From: Clonostachys chloroleuca
Taxonomy: Eukaryota > Ascomycota > Sordariomycetes > Hypocreales > Bionectriaceae
Assembly: GCA_037952775.1 (NCBI GenBank)
Contig: JBANAY010000003.1
Location: 37,200,001 to 37,264,000, forward strand
Length of the DNA: 64,000 bases
Reading direction: 5' to 3'
In this document: one piece after another, positions 1-10,949 of the stretch
How the letters are laid out: every line of letters begins with the position of its first letter
Numbering within the stretch: the first letter of the stretch is position 1
The notes under the pieces: model-generated
What the model was told of the DNA's origin: nothing
Databases searched by the model: none
What the model saw: the letters and a program-made list of their open reading frames with translations, nothing else
Program-made: the position numbers and the translations under genes

Positions 1-3000
1 CCACACGAAATGCCGCTAACAAAGATAGTGAGGCCATATATCACCATATTACCATGCATGGGAAAGGTAGAGAGCCCCCATAGCCCTTCTTTTAGGGAGC
101 ATATAAAGAAGTGCTGGCGAGGCTGGCGGCGAGGGTTGCAAGAAGTAGCGTACACCATCAGCTCTACTGAGGTGTAGTCAATACTAGGAGAAACTAGATA
201 CCATATTACAGGCGATGTCAACACCCGTTAGAGATGGTACTTCCACAAGAGGGAGTGAGTATGCAGTGATAGAGAACCCACCCCATTTGCCTAGAGGCAA
301 AGGCCAGCTTGACAGGCATTAACGTACCCGGAGCCCGCCCTAATATCGACCTGGCAATAGTTTGATCTATATAGACTAGGAAATAGCCGATATCCGGAAG
401 CGCATGCTATCCACAATCTGTAATTATATCCACAAGCTTTGCATGGTCTAACCCAGCTCACACGTAGCCAGCACGCACAGCCAACTCGGCTGTTGACTGG
501 TCTTATCTTGCATAGTAACTTGCGAATTTCGCTCCAGAATTTTGCTTTTTGCGGATGCGGATTTACCTTGGTGATTAAACAAAAAGTATTATACTTAGTC
601 GCCTGATAAATCACAAACACGGTTTTGACTGTCATTCCTTCAGCCCCGTCGTCTCTTTAGCCCAGCTCGTAGGACAACCAGATAGCTTGAACAAGGGCAT
701 GGACGTTGCATGCCTTGTAATTTTCCCAAGTTGCTCCACCTTAGCGACGAAATGATGTGGATGATGTTGGGCATCCTGTGTCTAGTTGAGTCGTCTTTTC
801 TGTCGGAGCATCGTCTGTCTCGCCGATGGCTTTAGCGCTGCGGTCTGCCTCGCTGATGGTTTCTGCACCACTGTCTGCCTAGCTGATGGCTTATGTGCTG
901 CTGTTTCCCGAGCTAGTTCCTTCTGGACTGCCGTTTGCCTGGATGATGGCTTCTGTGCCGCTGTTTGCCTTGACGAGGGCATTGGGTCGACGAAGGCTCG
1001 AGAGCTGCGAGTGGTTGTATTGTATTGCTGACTTCAACTAGTCGATACAACTTGAAAATTCATGTGTCTGGGACCGATGAAGAATAATTCGACAGAGAAA
1101 ATGACGCCTATCTATAATCCTCTCGCGGAAGGGCCGGACGCAGCTGCATTCAATCGCATTCCACAGCCTTCTACGTCGGCCCACCGCATGATTTTGAAGT
1201 CATATTGATCTAAACTCCTGCATCAGTAACGATGCTTAAAGGCAATACTAATGGCATGTATCCAATTTACGGACCGGGACATCATGAGGTAGCTAGCAGA
1301 AACATCTTTAATTTTCTCATATCTAAAACCCTGCTCCGAAATGCATGTGAGCCGTGATTTGCGCCTAGGTTAAGGTTCATGCGGCTCGTAGAGTGATGGT
1401 GATTCGACAGTACGGGAGCCTAAGTCGATAGTATTGTATTCTCCTTGCCCCAGATTTTGTGATCAGGAGATCTGTGAGCTTTGACGTCGACGTTGGTCAT
1501 CTCAAGCCTGCAAGCCTTTTGGGCACATGATTGTAAGAGGGCGAAACGGGAGACAAGACGAAAGAAGAGGTAAAACAAAGAAAAAGTGTCGCTGATAGCG
1601 ATAATTGGCATTCGATACACAGGAGTATATATGTAAATTGGAATTCAATTGGTATACAGTCATTGATAGCGCATGGATTTCGTCGCTTTTGTTGGTGATC
1701 TTCTGCGTCACGCCAGGTCTTGGAGAATCATTGTCTATGTCCTCATTTAGATTGATATGTCCGTGATTGACCTCGAGTTTTTATCAATTAGTAGATTGCA
1801 GTGCATTACAACGACACAACCCTCGACTTTTGTTGTTATAGGGGAAACAAAGAGCAAATGCTTACCCAGTTCATGGCAAGCTTGCATGCTCCCGGGTATG
1901 ATTGACAATACGGTCTCTGCCGGCAGCGAAACAGGTTTTCCCTTTCAGGATATTTAAGTGTGCCAAAATGTCTGCAATTCGGTGTGACCAGGCCAAAGGC
2001 ATTACCATAACTCAGCGTGGCACCTGCATGACGGGACCCATCCCGGGGATTGGCCCCTTGGACACGACGGCACAGTTCTTTGCCAGAAAGTAGAGCAGCA
2101 GAGAACATCTATTTCGACAGAGTAACAGAGTACCGTTATACGGCTTCCATAACAGACACTGAATAATAGAGGTCCAAGCTTGCGTTCATGCTTACCGACC
2201 TCAATCATCTCCACACAGGCTGATCCGGGCACTAATTTACACCGGCGGGGCTGCTCAGGGGAAGGAGAGGTTACAGCATCCTTGTTTTAGCATCGTCAAG
2301 GCGTCCGAATGGAGGAAATGCTTGTTTGAAATGTGGGTGAATCAAAGCTGATGCAAATGCCGATCATCCCCTGTTCCCCTCACACCCACATGTTCCCAAC
2401 AACAACAATTTGTCTGCCATCCAGTATGTCGGATCATCCAGTCCCTCATTTGCATTTTATTTGGCGCTTGTTCTCGCTCGAGACCGATACGGCTTTACTG
2501 TTCTAGCCGCCAGGCTGCGTGTGTTGCGGCCAGCCAAGCTCTGGCTTGTTTTAAGCGCCTGCCCACGAGCGTTGTCGCCCATTGATTCCAGCCCGTCTGT
2601 TTCATGATGCTCGTCCGGGGACCTGGACAAGATTGACGCTTCGCCAATCAATGCTGCCTCAGGGATGTGCCCGCATGATGGAACCAAGACACTTGCGACC
2701 ATTCAAGCCTCAGAGCATGATGACGGGTCCACGCTTGGCAGGCGACAGGTCGCGTATCTGACCTAGCAGTGGCCCAGTCTGGTGCTTGTTGTCGTCGGCA
2801 GTCTGCTCTCGGTCATCCCAGCAGAAGGTTGCATTGTGTATTAATACTCGGGAGGGCCAGTCGCTGCCTCACCGCGGCGTCGTTTGCGTGAACAAAGCGT
2901 TTCGACTTCTCTCTTTCTCCCTGTCCCCTCCCAGGTCCCGTTCTTTGCATTGTCTTGTGGCATTGATGTGCCTTTCTTTTCACTCATTCACTTACTCACC

Positions 3001-3089
3001 ATTCATTCATTTATTCATTATTCTTCTCCAGGAAGCTGGGCTTTCTTATTCCTTGTGAATCCGTTCTCTGCCATCACTGAGGAATCAAA
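1..3089. other. gene-poor left flank
   Basis: No open frame here gives a protein I recognise, and the frames present are short, overlapping and without good start context. The stretch contains a 30-bp minisatellite (separate entry) and, near its right end, ATTC-rich and pyrimidine-rich sequence that probably belongs to the promoter and leader of the serine protease gene starting at 3158. I looked for transposase, reverse transcriptase or tRNA signatures and saw none. Confidence 0.6.
815..986. repeat. 30-bp minisatellite, about 5.7 diverged copies
   Basis: Units begin at 815, 845, 875, 905, 935 and 965 (the last is partial), each about 30 bp and sharing a TGCCT..GATGG core, with 10-35 percent divergence between units. 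Because the period is a multiple of three, both strands stay open. The plus strand reads a 10-residue Cys/Ala-rich repeat and the minus strand a 10-residue Lys/Pro/Arg/Gln/Thr repeat. Neither frame has a convincing gene around it, so I treat it as a tandem repeat that could be a remnant of a repeat-containing coding sequence. Confidence 0.75.
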
Positions 3090-3093
3090 CCCC

Positions 3094-3124
<31 letters not shown>

Positions 3125-3131
3125 AAAAAAA
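3090..3131. repeat. C25 then A17 homopolymer pair in the protease leader
   Basis: Twenty-five consecutive C residues (3090-3114) are followed directly by seventeen A residues (3115-3131). The pair lies only 26 bp upstream of the start codon of the secreted serine protease, probably in its 5' untranslated region. Such a tract is slippage-prone and its exact length in an assembly is unreliable. Confidence 0.9.
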
Positions 3132-3157
3132 GGACCAGGTTCGCTTGATATCCAACG

Positions 3158-4186
3158 ATGCGTTTCTCCAGTACCGTGCTAGTCACGGTGCTGTCGACTT
3201 TACTTCCTGTCATACAGGCTGGTCCTGTACTCATAGCACCACGCCCCCCGCTGCTCCCCAACAACGGCGACTTCCACGGCTTCGACAACTCGATATTAGA
3301 TCGAAAGGCCAAGGTTGCGATCTCTTCCACCTCGAACACCACCGACGACGACGGCAGTGTCTCGACAATACAGTCTAGCTGGATCAACGCCCAGCCTCCC
3401 GAGATCCGCCTCCTCCCCCGGTCTAGCTTCTCCTCCGACGCCAGCGCTGTCGTCCAGCCCAACACGCCGGCCAAGGACAAGTTTGTCCTCAAGCGCTTCA
3501 TCTTCGGCACCGACAACCGGTACCACTGGAACCTCCAGGTGTTCCCCTACCGCGCCGTCGGCCGCATCTCCTGGAGCTCCGGCGTCATCTGCTCCGGCGC
3601 CCTCGTCGGCCCCCGCCACGTGCTGACGGCGAGGCACTGCCTCCCCAAGGCGGGGGACAAGCTCACCGGTCGCTTCGCGCCCAGCTTCGACGAGGGCGTC
3701 GAGCGCGCGGGCGGGGCCAACGTCAAGGTGGCGCTGGCCAGCCAGCCGGTGAGCAATGACAGGGATGGGTGCGGGACCAAGTTTGATTGGGCGGTTCTGG
3801 TGCTGGACGACACATTGGGTGATAATGTAGGGTGGTTTGGGGTGAGGACTCCCCAGAAGGAATACTTTGACATGCCGGTGTTCTACCACATGGGATACCC
3901 GGGGGATAAGGACGGCGGGTCACAGCCGAATCTCATGACGCATATCACCGTGTTTGGGGACAGGACATTTGACTGCGATGGGACAGGGCCGTTCTATACG
4001 GATACGGATGCGGTTGGTGGGCAGTCAGGGGGACCGCACTGGCTGCCGGATGAAGAGGGAAACAGATGGATTTGGGGTGCATTGTCCATTGGCGTGAGTT
4101 ACGGGGCGGGCCAGGGATACTCTGGCTTCTCCTCTGGGGCAGAGATGATCGATGCCATCAATCAGATGCGGGAGGAGTTTCCGTGA
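3158..4186 (+). CDS. secreted trypsin-fold serine protease (S1, glutamyl-endopeptidase-like)
   Basis: Single-exon gene of 342 residues with a clear signal peptide (about residues 1-21, hydrophobic, ending at an AGP-type cleavage site). An approximately 100-residue pro-region follows, rich in Ser and Pro. The chymotrypsin-fold triad is visible: His160 in TARHC, Asp210 in FDWAVLVLD, and Ser290 in GGQSGGP. The Cys before the His motif (CSGALVGPRHVLTARHC) fits the usual disulfide. The overall look is of the V8/glutamyl endopeptidase-like branch of fungal S1 enzymes rather than classical trypsin, but substrate specificity cannot be read from the sequence. It should be secreted and used in extracellular proteolysis. 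The start ATG is the first in frame and sits just after the C25/A17 tract. Confidence 0.88.
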   Translation: MRFSSTVLVTVLSTLLPVIQAGPVLIAPRPPLLPNNGDFHGFDNSILDRKAKVAISSTSNTTDDDGSVSTIQSSWINAQPPEIRLLPRSSFSSDASAVVQPNTPAKDKFVLKRFIFGTDNRYHWNLQVFPYRAVGRISWSSGVICSGALVGPRHVLTARHCLPKAGDKLTGRFAPSFDEGVERAGGANVKVALASQPVSNDRDGCGTKFDWAVLVLDDTLGDNVGWFGVRTPQKEYFDMPVFYHMGYPGDKDGGSQPNLMTHITVFGDRTFDCDGTGPFYTDTDAVGGQSGGPHWLPDEEGNRWIWGALSIGVSYGAGQGYSGFSSGAEMIDAINQMREEFP

Positions 4187-5022
4187 CGGCGTTTCTCGAG
4201 ATATACCGGCTGGGTTCTCTATCATGGTTATGCATTTGTTATTGGTGACAAAGGAGCGAGCATATACTGAATTATGAACGTTATGATATTCAAGTACGAT
4301 CAAAATTGTGAAGATTGACAGGCGGGAAGGATCTCAAGAACAATAGCTGCAATATGCAAAGGTGTCACTCCCTGACTGCTTCTGAATTTGGCCTAGTTTG
4401 ACACTTTAGCCAATATGAACAGGCCATGGCCGCTACTACGAATGGGATTTTAAGAATAAAAAAGAATCACACATCTCGGCATTTGTCAGGAACCAAAGTG
4501 TGATATTCATCAACGTGGTTGATTATTAGTGGGCCAGATCAGCATCCGGATCTTTTCCCCCGGAGCATCTACGAACCATCGACGACGGAAAGGTCAGCAA
4601 GTATTCCAAATCACGCTAGTATGGTATTTGGATGCATTTAATTTACATGGATGATGTGAAATAAAGAAGGTCGGAATAGACTCAGACCTAGAAGAAGGTG
4701 TTTCTGCCGGTCGAAGCGTCATGGATCGCGTCATGATCCGTCCCGATCGGGAACAAGACGGACTTCGCCTATCAGATCAGATTGCGGCCTCCAAATACAC
4801 TTTGCAAAACCGCGATTTCGATAGTAGAAATGGATGATGGTGTGATTTATGATTTCTGATGCTGGTAGGTGGCATGTGGAAAAAGGACCGAATCTCAATG
4901 GGTACTCTCCCTTGATATATACCAACCTCCTCACTGGGTACAGCTTTGAGCTATCCAATATCTCGTCCTCAACTAATTTATTATAAATAATTTTAAGATT
5001 CGGTTTGAAGAATTCTTAGAAA
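4187..5022. other. intergenic: protease 3' end and catalase promoter
   Basis: No gene seen. Moderately AT-rich sequence that should contain the 3' untranslated region of the protease and the promoter of the catalase gene. A TATA-like element near 4914 is listed separately. Confidence 0.6.
4914..4921 (+). promoter_or_regulatory. TATA-like element upstream of catalase
   Basis: The sequence GATATATACC lies about 105 bp before the catalase start codon, a normal distance for a fungal TATA element. This rests on position and sequence only. Confidence 0.35.
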
Positions 5023-6803
5023 ATGGGCTCGCAGGACTACTCTTTCAAGGCTCAATTGGCCGAGCAACATTCCTCGCTTGAGAAAGATCGCAGTAGGTCG
5101 TCTGCGGACGTTTACTACAGCGCCAGCAATGGATTCGCCGTGCCAAATCCATACGAGTCGCAGCGCGCCGGGGAGAATGGATCTCTTCTGCTTCAAGACT
5201 TCCATCTGGTGGATTTGATTTCTCATTTCGACCGCGAGCGAATTCCTGAGCGTGTAGTCCACGCCAAAGGAAGTGGTGCCCACGGTGTGTTTGAGTGCAC
5301 AGATCCCATCCCCAACCTGACGATGGCCAACCTCTTTTCTGAAAAGGGGAAGAAGTGTCCCGTTACTGTTCGATTCTCTACTGTGGGAGGAGAATCAGGA
5401 TCCCACGATCTTGCTCGTGACCCGCGTGGATTTTCTGTCAAGTTCAGGACCGAGGACGGTAATTGGGACCTCGTCGCCAACAACACGCCCGTCTTCTTCC
5501 TCAGAGACCCAGCCAAGTTCCCCCATTTCATTCATACTCAGAAGCGGGACCCTTCGACTCATCTTACACACGCTGATGATGCCACCTTGTTTTGGGACTA
5601 CCTCTCACAGAACCCCGAGTCGATCCACCAGGTCATGATCCTGATGGGTGATCGAGGCATTCCGGACGGATACCGCTTCATGCACGGATACTCTGGTCAT
5701 TCCATGAAGCTCGTCAACAAAGACGGCGAATGGGTGTACTGCCAGATCCATTTGAAATCGTTGCAGGGCACAAAATTCATCACCCAGGAGGATTCTGCCA
5801 ATTACTCACCCGACTACTCCCAGAAAGACCTATACGAGGCCATTGAAAAAGGCGACTACCCCAAGTGGTCCGTCGAGATCCAAACCATGACCCCCCAAGA
5901 GGCTGAAGATCTCTGGGAGACCCAAAAGATCAACGTCCTGGACCTCACCCACATCTGGCCCCAAGGCCAGTTCCCCCGTCGCAAGATCGGCGAGTTCACA
6001 CTCAACGAGAACGCAGTCAACTACTTCGCCGAGGTCGAGCAGGTGGCATTCAGCCCGTCCCACCTCGTCCCCGGCATCGAGCCATCCGCAGACCCCGTGC
6101 TCCAATCCCGCCTCTTCTCCTACCCGGACACGCACCGCCACCGGCTCGGCGCAAACTACCACCAGCTCCCCGTCAACGCGGCCAGGACCATGTGCCCCTT
6201 TGGCAACTTCCAGCGCGACGGGCCCATGGCCTTCTACAACCAGGGCGCCCGCCCCAACTACCTCTCCTCCATCGACCCCATCAGTCTCCCCCGCCGCGCG
6301 CCGTGAACGCGGACAGGACGCACGGGCACTTCGCCGGCGAGGTGATGACCTTTTTGACCGAGATTCGGCCCGAGGACTTCAATGCCCCGCGGGCGCTGTG
6401 GCGGAACGTGTTTGACCAGCCTGCGCGGGACAGGTTCATCAGCAACACGTCCGGGAAGCTGTCGCTCTGCAAGAAGGAGGAGATCATTAAGCGGCAGATC
6501 GCCATCTTCCGCGAGGTGGACCCGGAGATTGCGGAGCGGTTGGAGAAGGAGCTTGGGATCAAGGGGTATGATGGCATTGCCGACCTCCAGTTCAACGGTT
6601 CGCATAACGGGATGCCACGGGGATCCGGGGTGAAGCAGCTGAATGGGGGCAATGTGAACGGGGGCAGTGTGAACAAGACCTCGTTTGGCTCGAGGACCAA
6701 CGGTGCGCCGCAGAAGGGGACGCATTCTAGGCTGGCAGCTTATGGGAGTGGACATGGAATCGCTACTGCGGCGGATAGGCAGCAGACCAAGTATGGTGTT
6801 TAA
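5023..6803 (+). CDS. monofunctional haem catalase, frame broken once near 6288
   Basis: Small-subunit-type haem catalase converting hydrogen peroxide to water and oxygen. The distal haem His80 (ERVVHAKGSGAHG), the catalytic Asn153 in VANNTPVFF and the proximal haem ligand Tyr367 in RLFSYPDTHRHR are all present at family spacing. The reading frame from 5023 ends at a TGA at 6304-6306, exactly where the family continues. The continuation (AVNADRTHGHFAGE and beyond) lies in another frame and runs to the stop at 6803. A single missing C in the C5 run 6288-6292 accounts for the break without loss of any family residue, giving about 593 residues. The C-terminal tail is Gly/Asn-rich and ends KYGV, so no typical peroxisomal tripeptide is seen. 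Intronless. Family call very secure; whether the break is real is open. Confidence 0.93.
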
Positions 6804-7667
6804 TGTTCAATAATGTGTAATTCAAATTCTGCGGCAGAATACGAAAAGTAATACTTGTTATTGCTAGAACCTTGACATGGGAGACACCATGAAACATTCT
6901 ATAGTAGGTCATGTTACTCACTCATATACGATTGGCATGAGCTAGTATTGCCAAAGTCATTAAGATGGCCATATGTAGAATTCTAAAGAGGCTTAGTACT
7001 CTGCTCCAAAAATGCAACACCATATACTACTCAACAAACCCATTGTCTTGTGTAGTGAGGTAAACTTGGCTCCCAGGCCGAAAGCTTAAAATTTGATGAT
7101 CAGTCTGGAGAAGGGAAATGAGATAAGTGGTTATAAACAGACTACTTTTTACGATGAATACAGAGAAATTTAGTGGTACAAAACGAACCGCAATAACAAG
7201 ATATGCCGTATTATTCCTAAGTATGTATAATTAGTACTTAACAACCTAACAATACTGATCGTAGGACTTGAAAATTTGATGTTTGGGTGTCTCAATCTCA
7301 ATCTCAACCACTGGCGTACTGTAGTAGAAGTCAGATCGAGGACAGGGATGGCAATCCTTCAAGTGGACCAAACTAGTGGGCATAAAACAGCCTAAACAGC
7401 CTTGCCGTTGCCAAAATAGGCGTTTTTACAGAGTAGTGGAGAGGAAACCAGAGCTGGTTGGACGCCTTACGGGCGCCTTGGAGACAGAGCCACCCGAGGA
7501 GTTATTCTAACACTGCCACTGTTCATCTATGGAAGATATCTTGACAGGCGAGGATGGGGTAACCTGGAAGGGTTCTCTCGCCATGATTCCAACTCTGTCA
7601 TAGATGATTGAGTGTCCGGTTATTGTTCTGAGAACTAGCCTCGTTGGTTTGCAAAACTCCAGCCGCC
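6804..7667. other. intergenic, AT-rich
   Basis: About 860 bp of AT-rich sequence between catalase and the HET-domain gene, without a recognisable gene or RNA. It should hold the catalase 3' end and the HET promoter. Confidence 0.6.
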
Positions 7668-10316
7668 ATGCAGCGCTGGCACGATGTAGCCTGCAGACAC
7701 CCAGATGTCAGAGTGTCAGCCGATCAAACGCCTCGCTGTCATGCATGCGGCAAAGAGCCGGAGATAGCTGAGCTGGAAAGAAGCGGAGGTCCAAGCCACT
7801 CCTCCCTGTCTATTCCCCCCGATAAACGTTTAGGAGACTTGGATCTTTGGTGGCCGCGCTCGGTGCCGTACGTGCAATCAAGCCTCAAGCGAGACCTAGA
7901 TTCGAAAGCTGCTCCTCTAGTTGTCGATCCACAAGATGATGCAGAAAAACAACCAACAGAAGATATAGTGTACAAATCAACTCTCGGATCTGACGAGTTC
8001 CGCCTGGTTTGGCTCGACTCCGCCGACACTCTCGACAGTCCTTTACATCTCAATCTTTGCGACTATAAACTGGATGACTGCCCCGAGTATGAACCCGTCT
8101 CGTACACCTGGGCGGGAGAAGATGGCGACAGCACGCCTTGCAAGCCTGTTTATTTTGGTCCCTTCTGGGACATCATGCTACAGACCAAGAACTGCTGGGA
8201 AATGCTTCGGTTCGTACGGCCATGGTATGGCAACCGCATTGTGTGGGTTGATGCCATTTGTATAAACCAGGCCGATATCCAGGAGCGCAATATCCAGGTG
8301 GCAAACATGAGTCGTATTTATTCTTCCGGCAACCGAGTCATCATCTACCTGGGTCCGGACATTGCTATGCCGCTATATGGCAAGCACCCACGACGTCGCA
8401 GGCTCCACGAGATCGCGGACGGCACCATTACACCAAATTTCCCGGCGCCCCAGCCAGTTGACAGCTCAGGGCGCCTATCGTATGTCCAGTCTCCTAGGAG
8501 TCTAAGGGTACTTCTAGGACGACGGTATTTCTCCCGTATATGGGTCATCCAGGAGCTACTCCTATCACAACGCGCCGTCATACGAGTAGGGGACGTTGAC
8601 TTCTGGACTGATCCTACCACGTCTAGCTACTTCTCAATCAACTTGTCGGAGTGGAGTTGGGAGCAGACAGATGCAGCGTGGGTGCAATATATCTCACAAG
8701 GTGCCGCGAGCATAAACACTCTAAGGGACTTACTACTGCTGACCTCTCACTGCCGTGCCACTGATCCTCGCGATCGTTTGTTTGGGCTCCTGAGTATAAT
8801 GCCTGAGATTTCAGATCCAAGTGCAGAAGACGATGCATCACATGTAGAGGGTGCTGGGCCTCACGCGGACTACTCGCTCTCATCCCAACACGTCTTTATA
8901 GGCCTGTTTGCCTACTGTCTCTTGAATCTGGGGCATGTCAATATTCTCTACCATGCGTCGGGTAACCTGTCAAGGTGGAAAGCATGCTATCCCACCTGGG
9001 CTCCAGATTGGACATCGCGAGCAACCTGGCGGGCCCTCTTCGACGGACCTGAACTGACTAGCGAGCAGGTGGAGGCGGAAATTCGCGATATCATCCAAGA
9101 GGGCGTCCGTGATGTTCAAGGTGCTGAATCAGATTGGTATATAAAACCAAGGAGCAGCGATCTGGTTTCTATAATCGAATGCTGGGGACCGGCCTCAACT
9201 CATGCCGCGACGCTGAGGCCATGGCACAAGGGCGCGCACATAGACGCCTCGACGGGGGCACTGTCTATGAATCTGACACATTATATGACGGTCCCTGGGA
9301 AACTGAGGCGAGTTGGCCGCATTGGCGTATATCAGATTTTCGCAGTGAGAAAGCCGCTAGCTACCGTCTTCATCCTCTCAGAACACCGGATCGACAAGAT
9401 GGTTATGGGAGACGGCAACGACGAGCTATCTATACTGAGCCACCCCGGTTACTACACACTACCGACATATCTTCTCTTGAGGAGAAACCCCGTTTCAGGA
9501 GACAAGGAATCGTACAATTTCCTTTCCGCATGCCCGTTTGTCCAGATTCAGACAGATGTTAGCATGGGCGCAAGGGGCTTCATGCATGTAGCGCTGAAAG
9601 ACCTGCAGTACAGCGTGTACGACATCCTCCAAGACCTGCAAGAGAGGCTGGACTATCCGCTGTATGTTCAAAAAGGCCTTGAACTCACTAGCCTTGAGAT
9701 GAAGGGGCTGTTCGCCGGGATTGAGACGAATCGTCAGATCCTGCCTTTGATTCAGATGTTGCACTCGGAGAGGTTGAACCCCCCTGGGGACCCTGACGCT
9801 TTTGTCAACGCATATCTCGCTTGTCTGTCTCCAGAATACAAAGCATTCGCCAAAGGAAGCTTTCTCCAAATTAAATTTTCAACAAATCAAGGGGGTGTTG
9901 CCGAAATGTACTTCAAAGAGCGCGGAAAGCTCAATGGGCCCGAGGCACGTTTTCGATATCGCGCTCGCGACTCTGGAGAAGAATGGAGGTCGACCATTGT
10001 GTCCCAGTCCAAGTATAAGCAAATTACCAATTCCTCGCAGCCTCAGCAGTGGATTGATATTTGTTTCAAAATACACGAGGTTCGTCAAGCCTTGACGTTA
10101 TATTCAAATGTGGATAGAATTCTGGATACCATGGATGTGATTTCAGCTTCGACTGGGCGCACGGGTGAAGACTTGTGGTCAATGGTGACTAGTGACCCTG
10201 GAGACGAGTGCAAGTTCATTTGTATCTCGCAGGCCCAAACATATATTGATTTAGACACAAAGTTATGTGACTATTTCGGGATGAATGGGAGTACATTCAT
10301 GGTAAGCATCGAGTAG
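7668..10316 (+). CDS. HET-domain (heterokaryon incompatibility) protein
   Basis: Single-exon gene of 882 residues. I start it at the ATG at 7668, preceded by GCCGCC; the frame is open slightly further upstream but without another ATG. The N-terminus has paired cysteines (RCHACGK) of the small zinc-ribbon sort often seen before HET domains. The HET core follows at about residues 135-310: YEPVSYTWAG, then WVDAICINQADIQERN, then SRIYSSGNRVIIYLG, then RIWVIQELLLS. These are the family's conserved blocks. HET proteins mediate non-self recognition and can trigger cell death when hyphae of unlike genotype fuse. The C-terminal 500 residues carry no domain I recognise and no ankyrin, NACHT or WD repeats. 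It sits alone between AT-rich flanks, as accessory HET genes often do. Which allelic partner it senses cannot be inferred. Confidence 0.9.
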   Translation: MQRWHDVACRHPDVRVSADQTPRCHACGKEPEIAELERSGGPSHSSLSIPPDKRLGDLDLWWPRSVPYVQSSLKRDLDSKAAPLVVDPQDDAEKQPTEDIVYKSTLGSDEFRLVWLDSADTLDSPLHLNLCDYKLDDCPEYEPVSYTWAGEDGDSTPCKPVYFGPFWDIMLQTKNCWEMLRFVRPWYGNRIVWVDAICINQADIQERNIQVANMSRIYSSGNRVIIYLGPDIAMPLYGKHPRRRRLHEIADGTITPNFPAPQPVDSSGRLSYVQSPRSLRVLLGRRYFSRIWVIQELLLSQRAVIRVGDVDFWTDPTTSSYFSINLSEWSWEQTDAAWVQYISQGAASINTLRDLLLLTSHCRATDPRDRLFGLLSIMPEISDPSAEDDASHVEGAGPHADYSLSSQHVFIGLFAYCLLNLGHVNILYHASGNLSRWKACYPTWAPDWTSRATWRALFDGPELTSEQVEAEIRDIIQEGVRDVQGAESDWYIKPRSSDLVSIIECWGPASTHAATLRPWHKGAHIDASTGALSMNLTHYMTVPGKLRRVGRIGVYQIFAVRKPLATVFILSEHRIDKMVMGDGNDELSILSHPGYYTLPTYLLLRRNPVSGDKESYNFLSACPFVQIQTDVSMGARGFMHVALKDLQYSVYDILQDLQERLDYPLYVQKGLELTSLEMKGLFAGIETNRQILPLIQMLHSERLNPPGDPDAFVNAYLACLSPEYKAFAKGSFLQIKFSTNQGGVAEMYFKERGKLNGPEARFRYRARDSGEEWRSTIVSQSKYKQITNSSQPQQWIDICFKIHEVRQALTLYSNVDRILDTMDVISASTGRTGEDLWSMVTSDPGDECKFICISQAQTYIDLDTKLCDYFGMNGSTFMVSIE

Positions 10317-10739
10317 AGCCTTGCCCAGATGAATATAGCATACGGAGGGGTTCTTTGATCATGACTACGAAGAGTTTGCTCTTATATATCCTGTTACACG
10401 CTTACATACCATTCGAAAAGTGTTTCCGCCTGCTACTGCACTTACTACTACTAGCAGGCTCATGGCGAACGCAAAGAAGCACTGGGGACCTGCCGTCAAT
10501 CTCATAAGCACCCAAGCGCGTGACATAAAACATGGCACACACAGAATCTCTAGCGTTGAATTCAACACGATATCAAAACAATCAACTTGGTAGTAGACAT
10601 AATATCAAGCTAAATATTGTATAATAGCTTATAGTTCCCTTGTTATTGTGTTTAGTATACTAGAGCGTGACGCAAGAAGCTATCACCTCGACCCAAGTTT
10701 AGGCCGGTTCACTTGTAGCATTGTTTACATTGAGTTCTG

Positions 10740-10949
10740 ATGATGAAAGAAACCAGAATAGTTAAGAAACTCGCGCTTAAACTAGACTTTCCCACCGGAG
10801 GTGATCTGCCGAAAGAGGCAACAGTTGAAGGGGGGGAGAATTTGTTCTACATACTAAATAACCCCAACGCCGACGGCCGCCATTTCCTCAAAGAAATCCA
10901 CTTCGGCTGGGATGGGACGCAAGAATCGCACGATTTAGTGTTGCCTTAA
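10740..10949 (+). CDS. small open frame, doubtful
   Basis: A 69-codon frame starting with two adjacent ATGs. The predicted peptide has unusually protein-like composition for intergenic DNA (for example GGDLPKEATVEGGENLF), but I recognise no family and see no splice partners. It may be a fragment of a decayed gene or chance. Listed only because nothing else occupies this stretch. Confidence 0.2.
   Translation: MMKETRIVKKLALKLDFPTGGDLPKEATVEGGENLFYILNNPNADGRHFLKEIHFGWDGTQESHDLVLP

Noticed and set aside
782..986. Minus-strand repeat peptide with ARQTA-like units resembling the histone H3 tail.
   Set aside because: Similarity is limited to four residues recurring by tandem duplication. There is no histone fold, and the opposite strand is equally open.
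7644..7667. Eight codons of open frame upstream of the HET start.
   Set aside because: The frame there begins with TTG, not ATG; the ATG at 7668 has a far better context.
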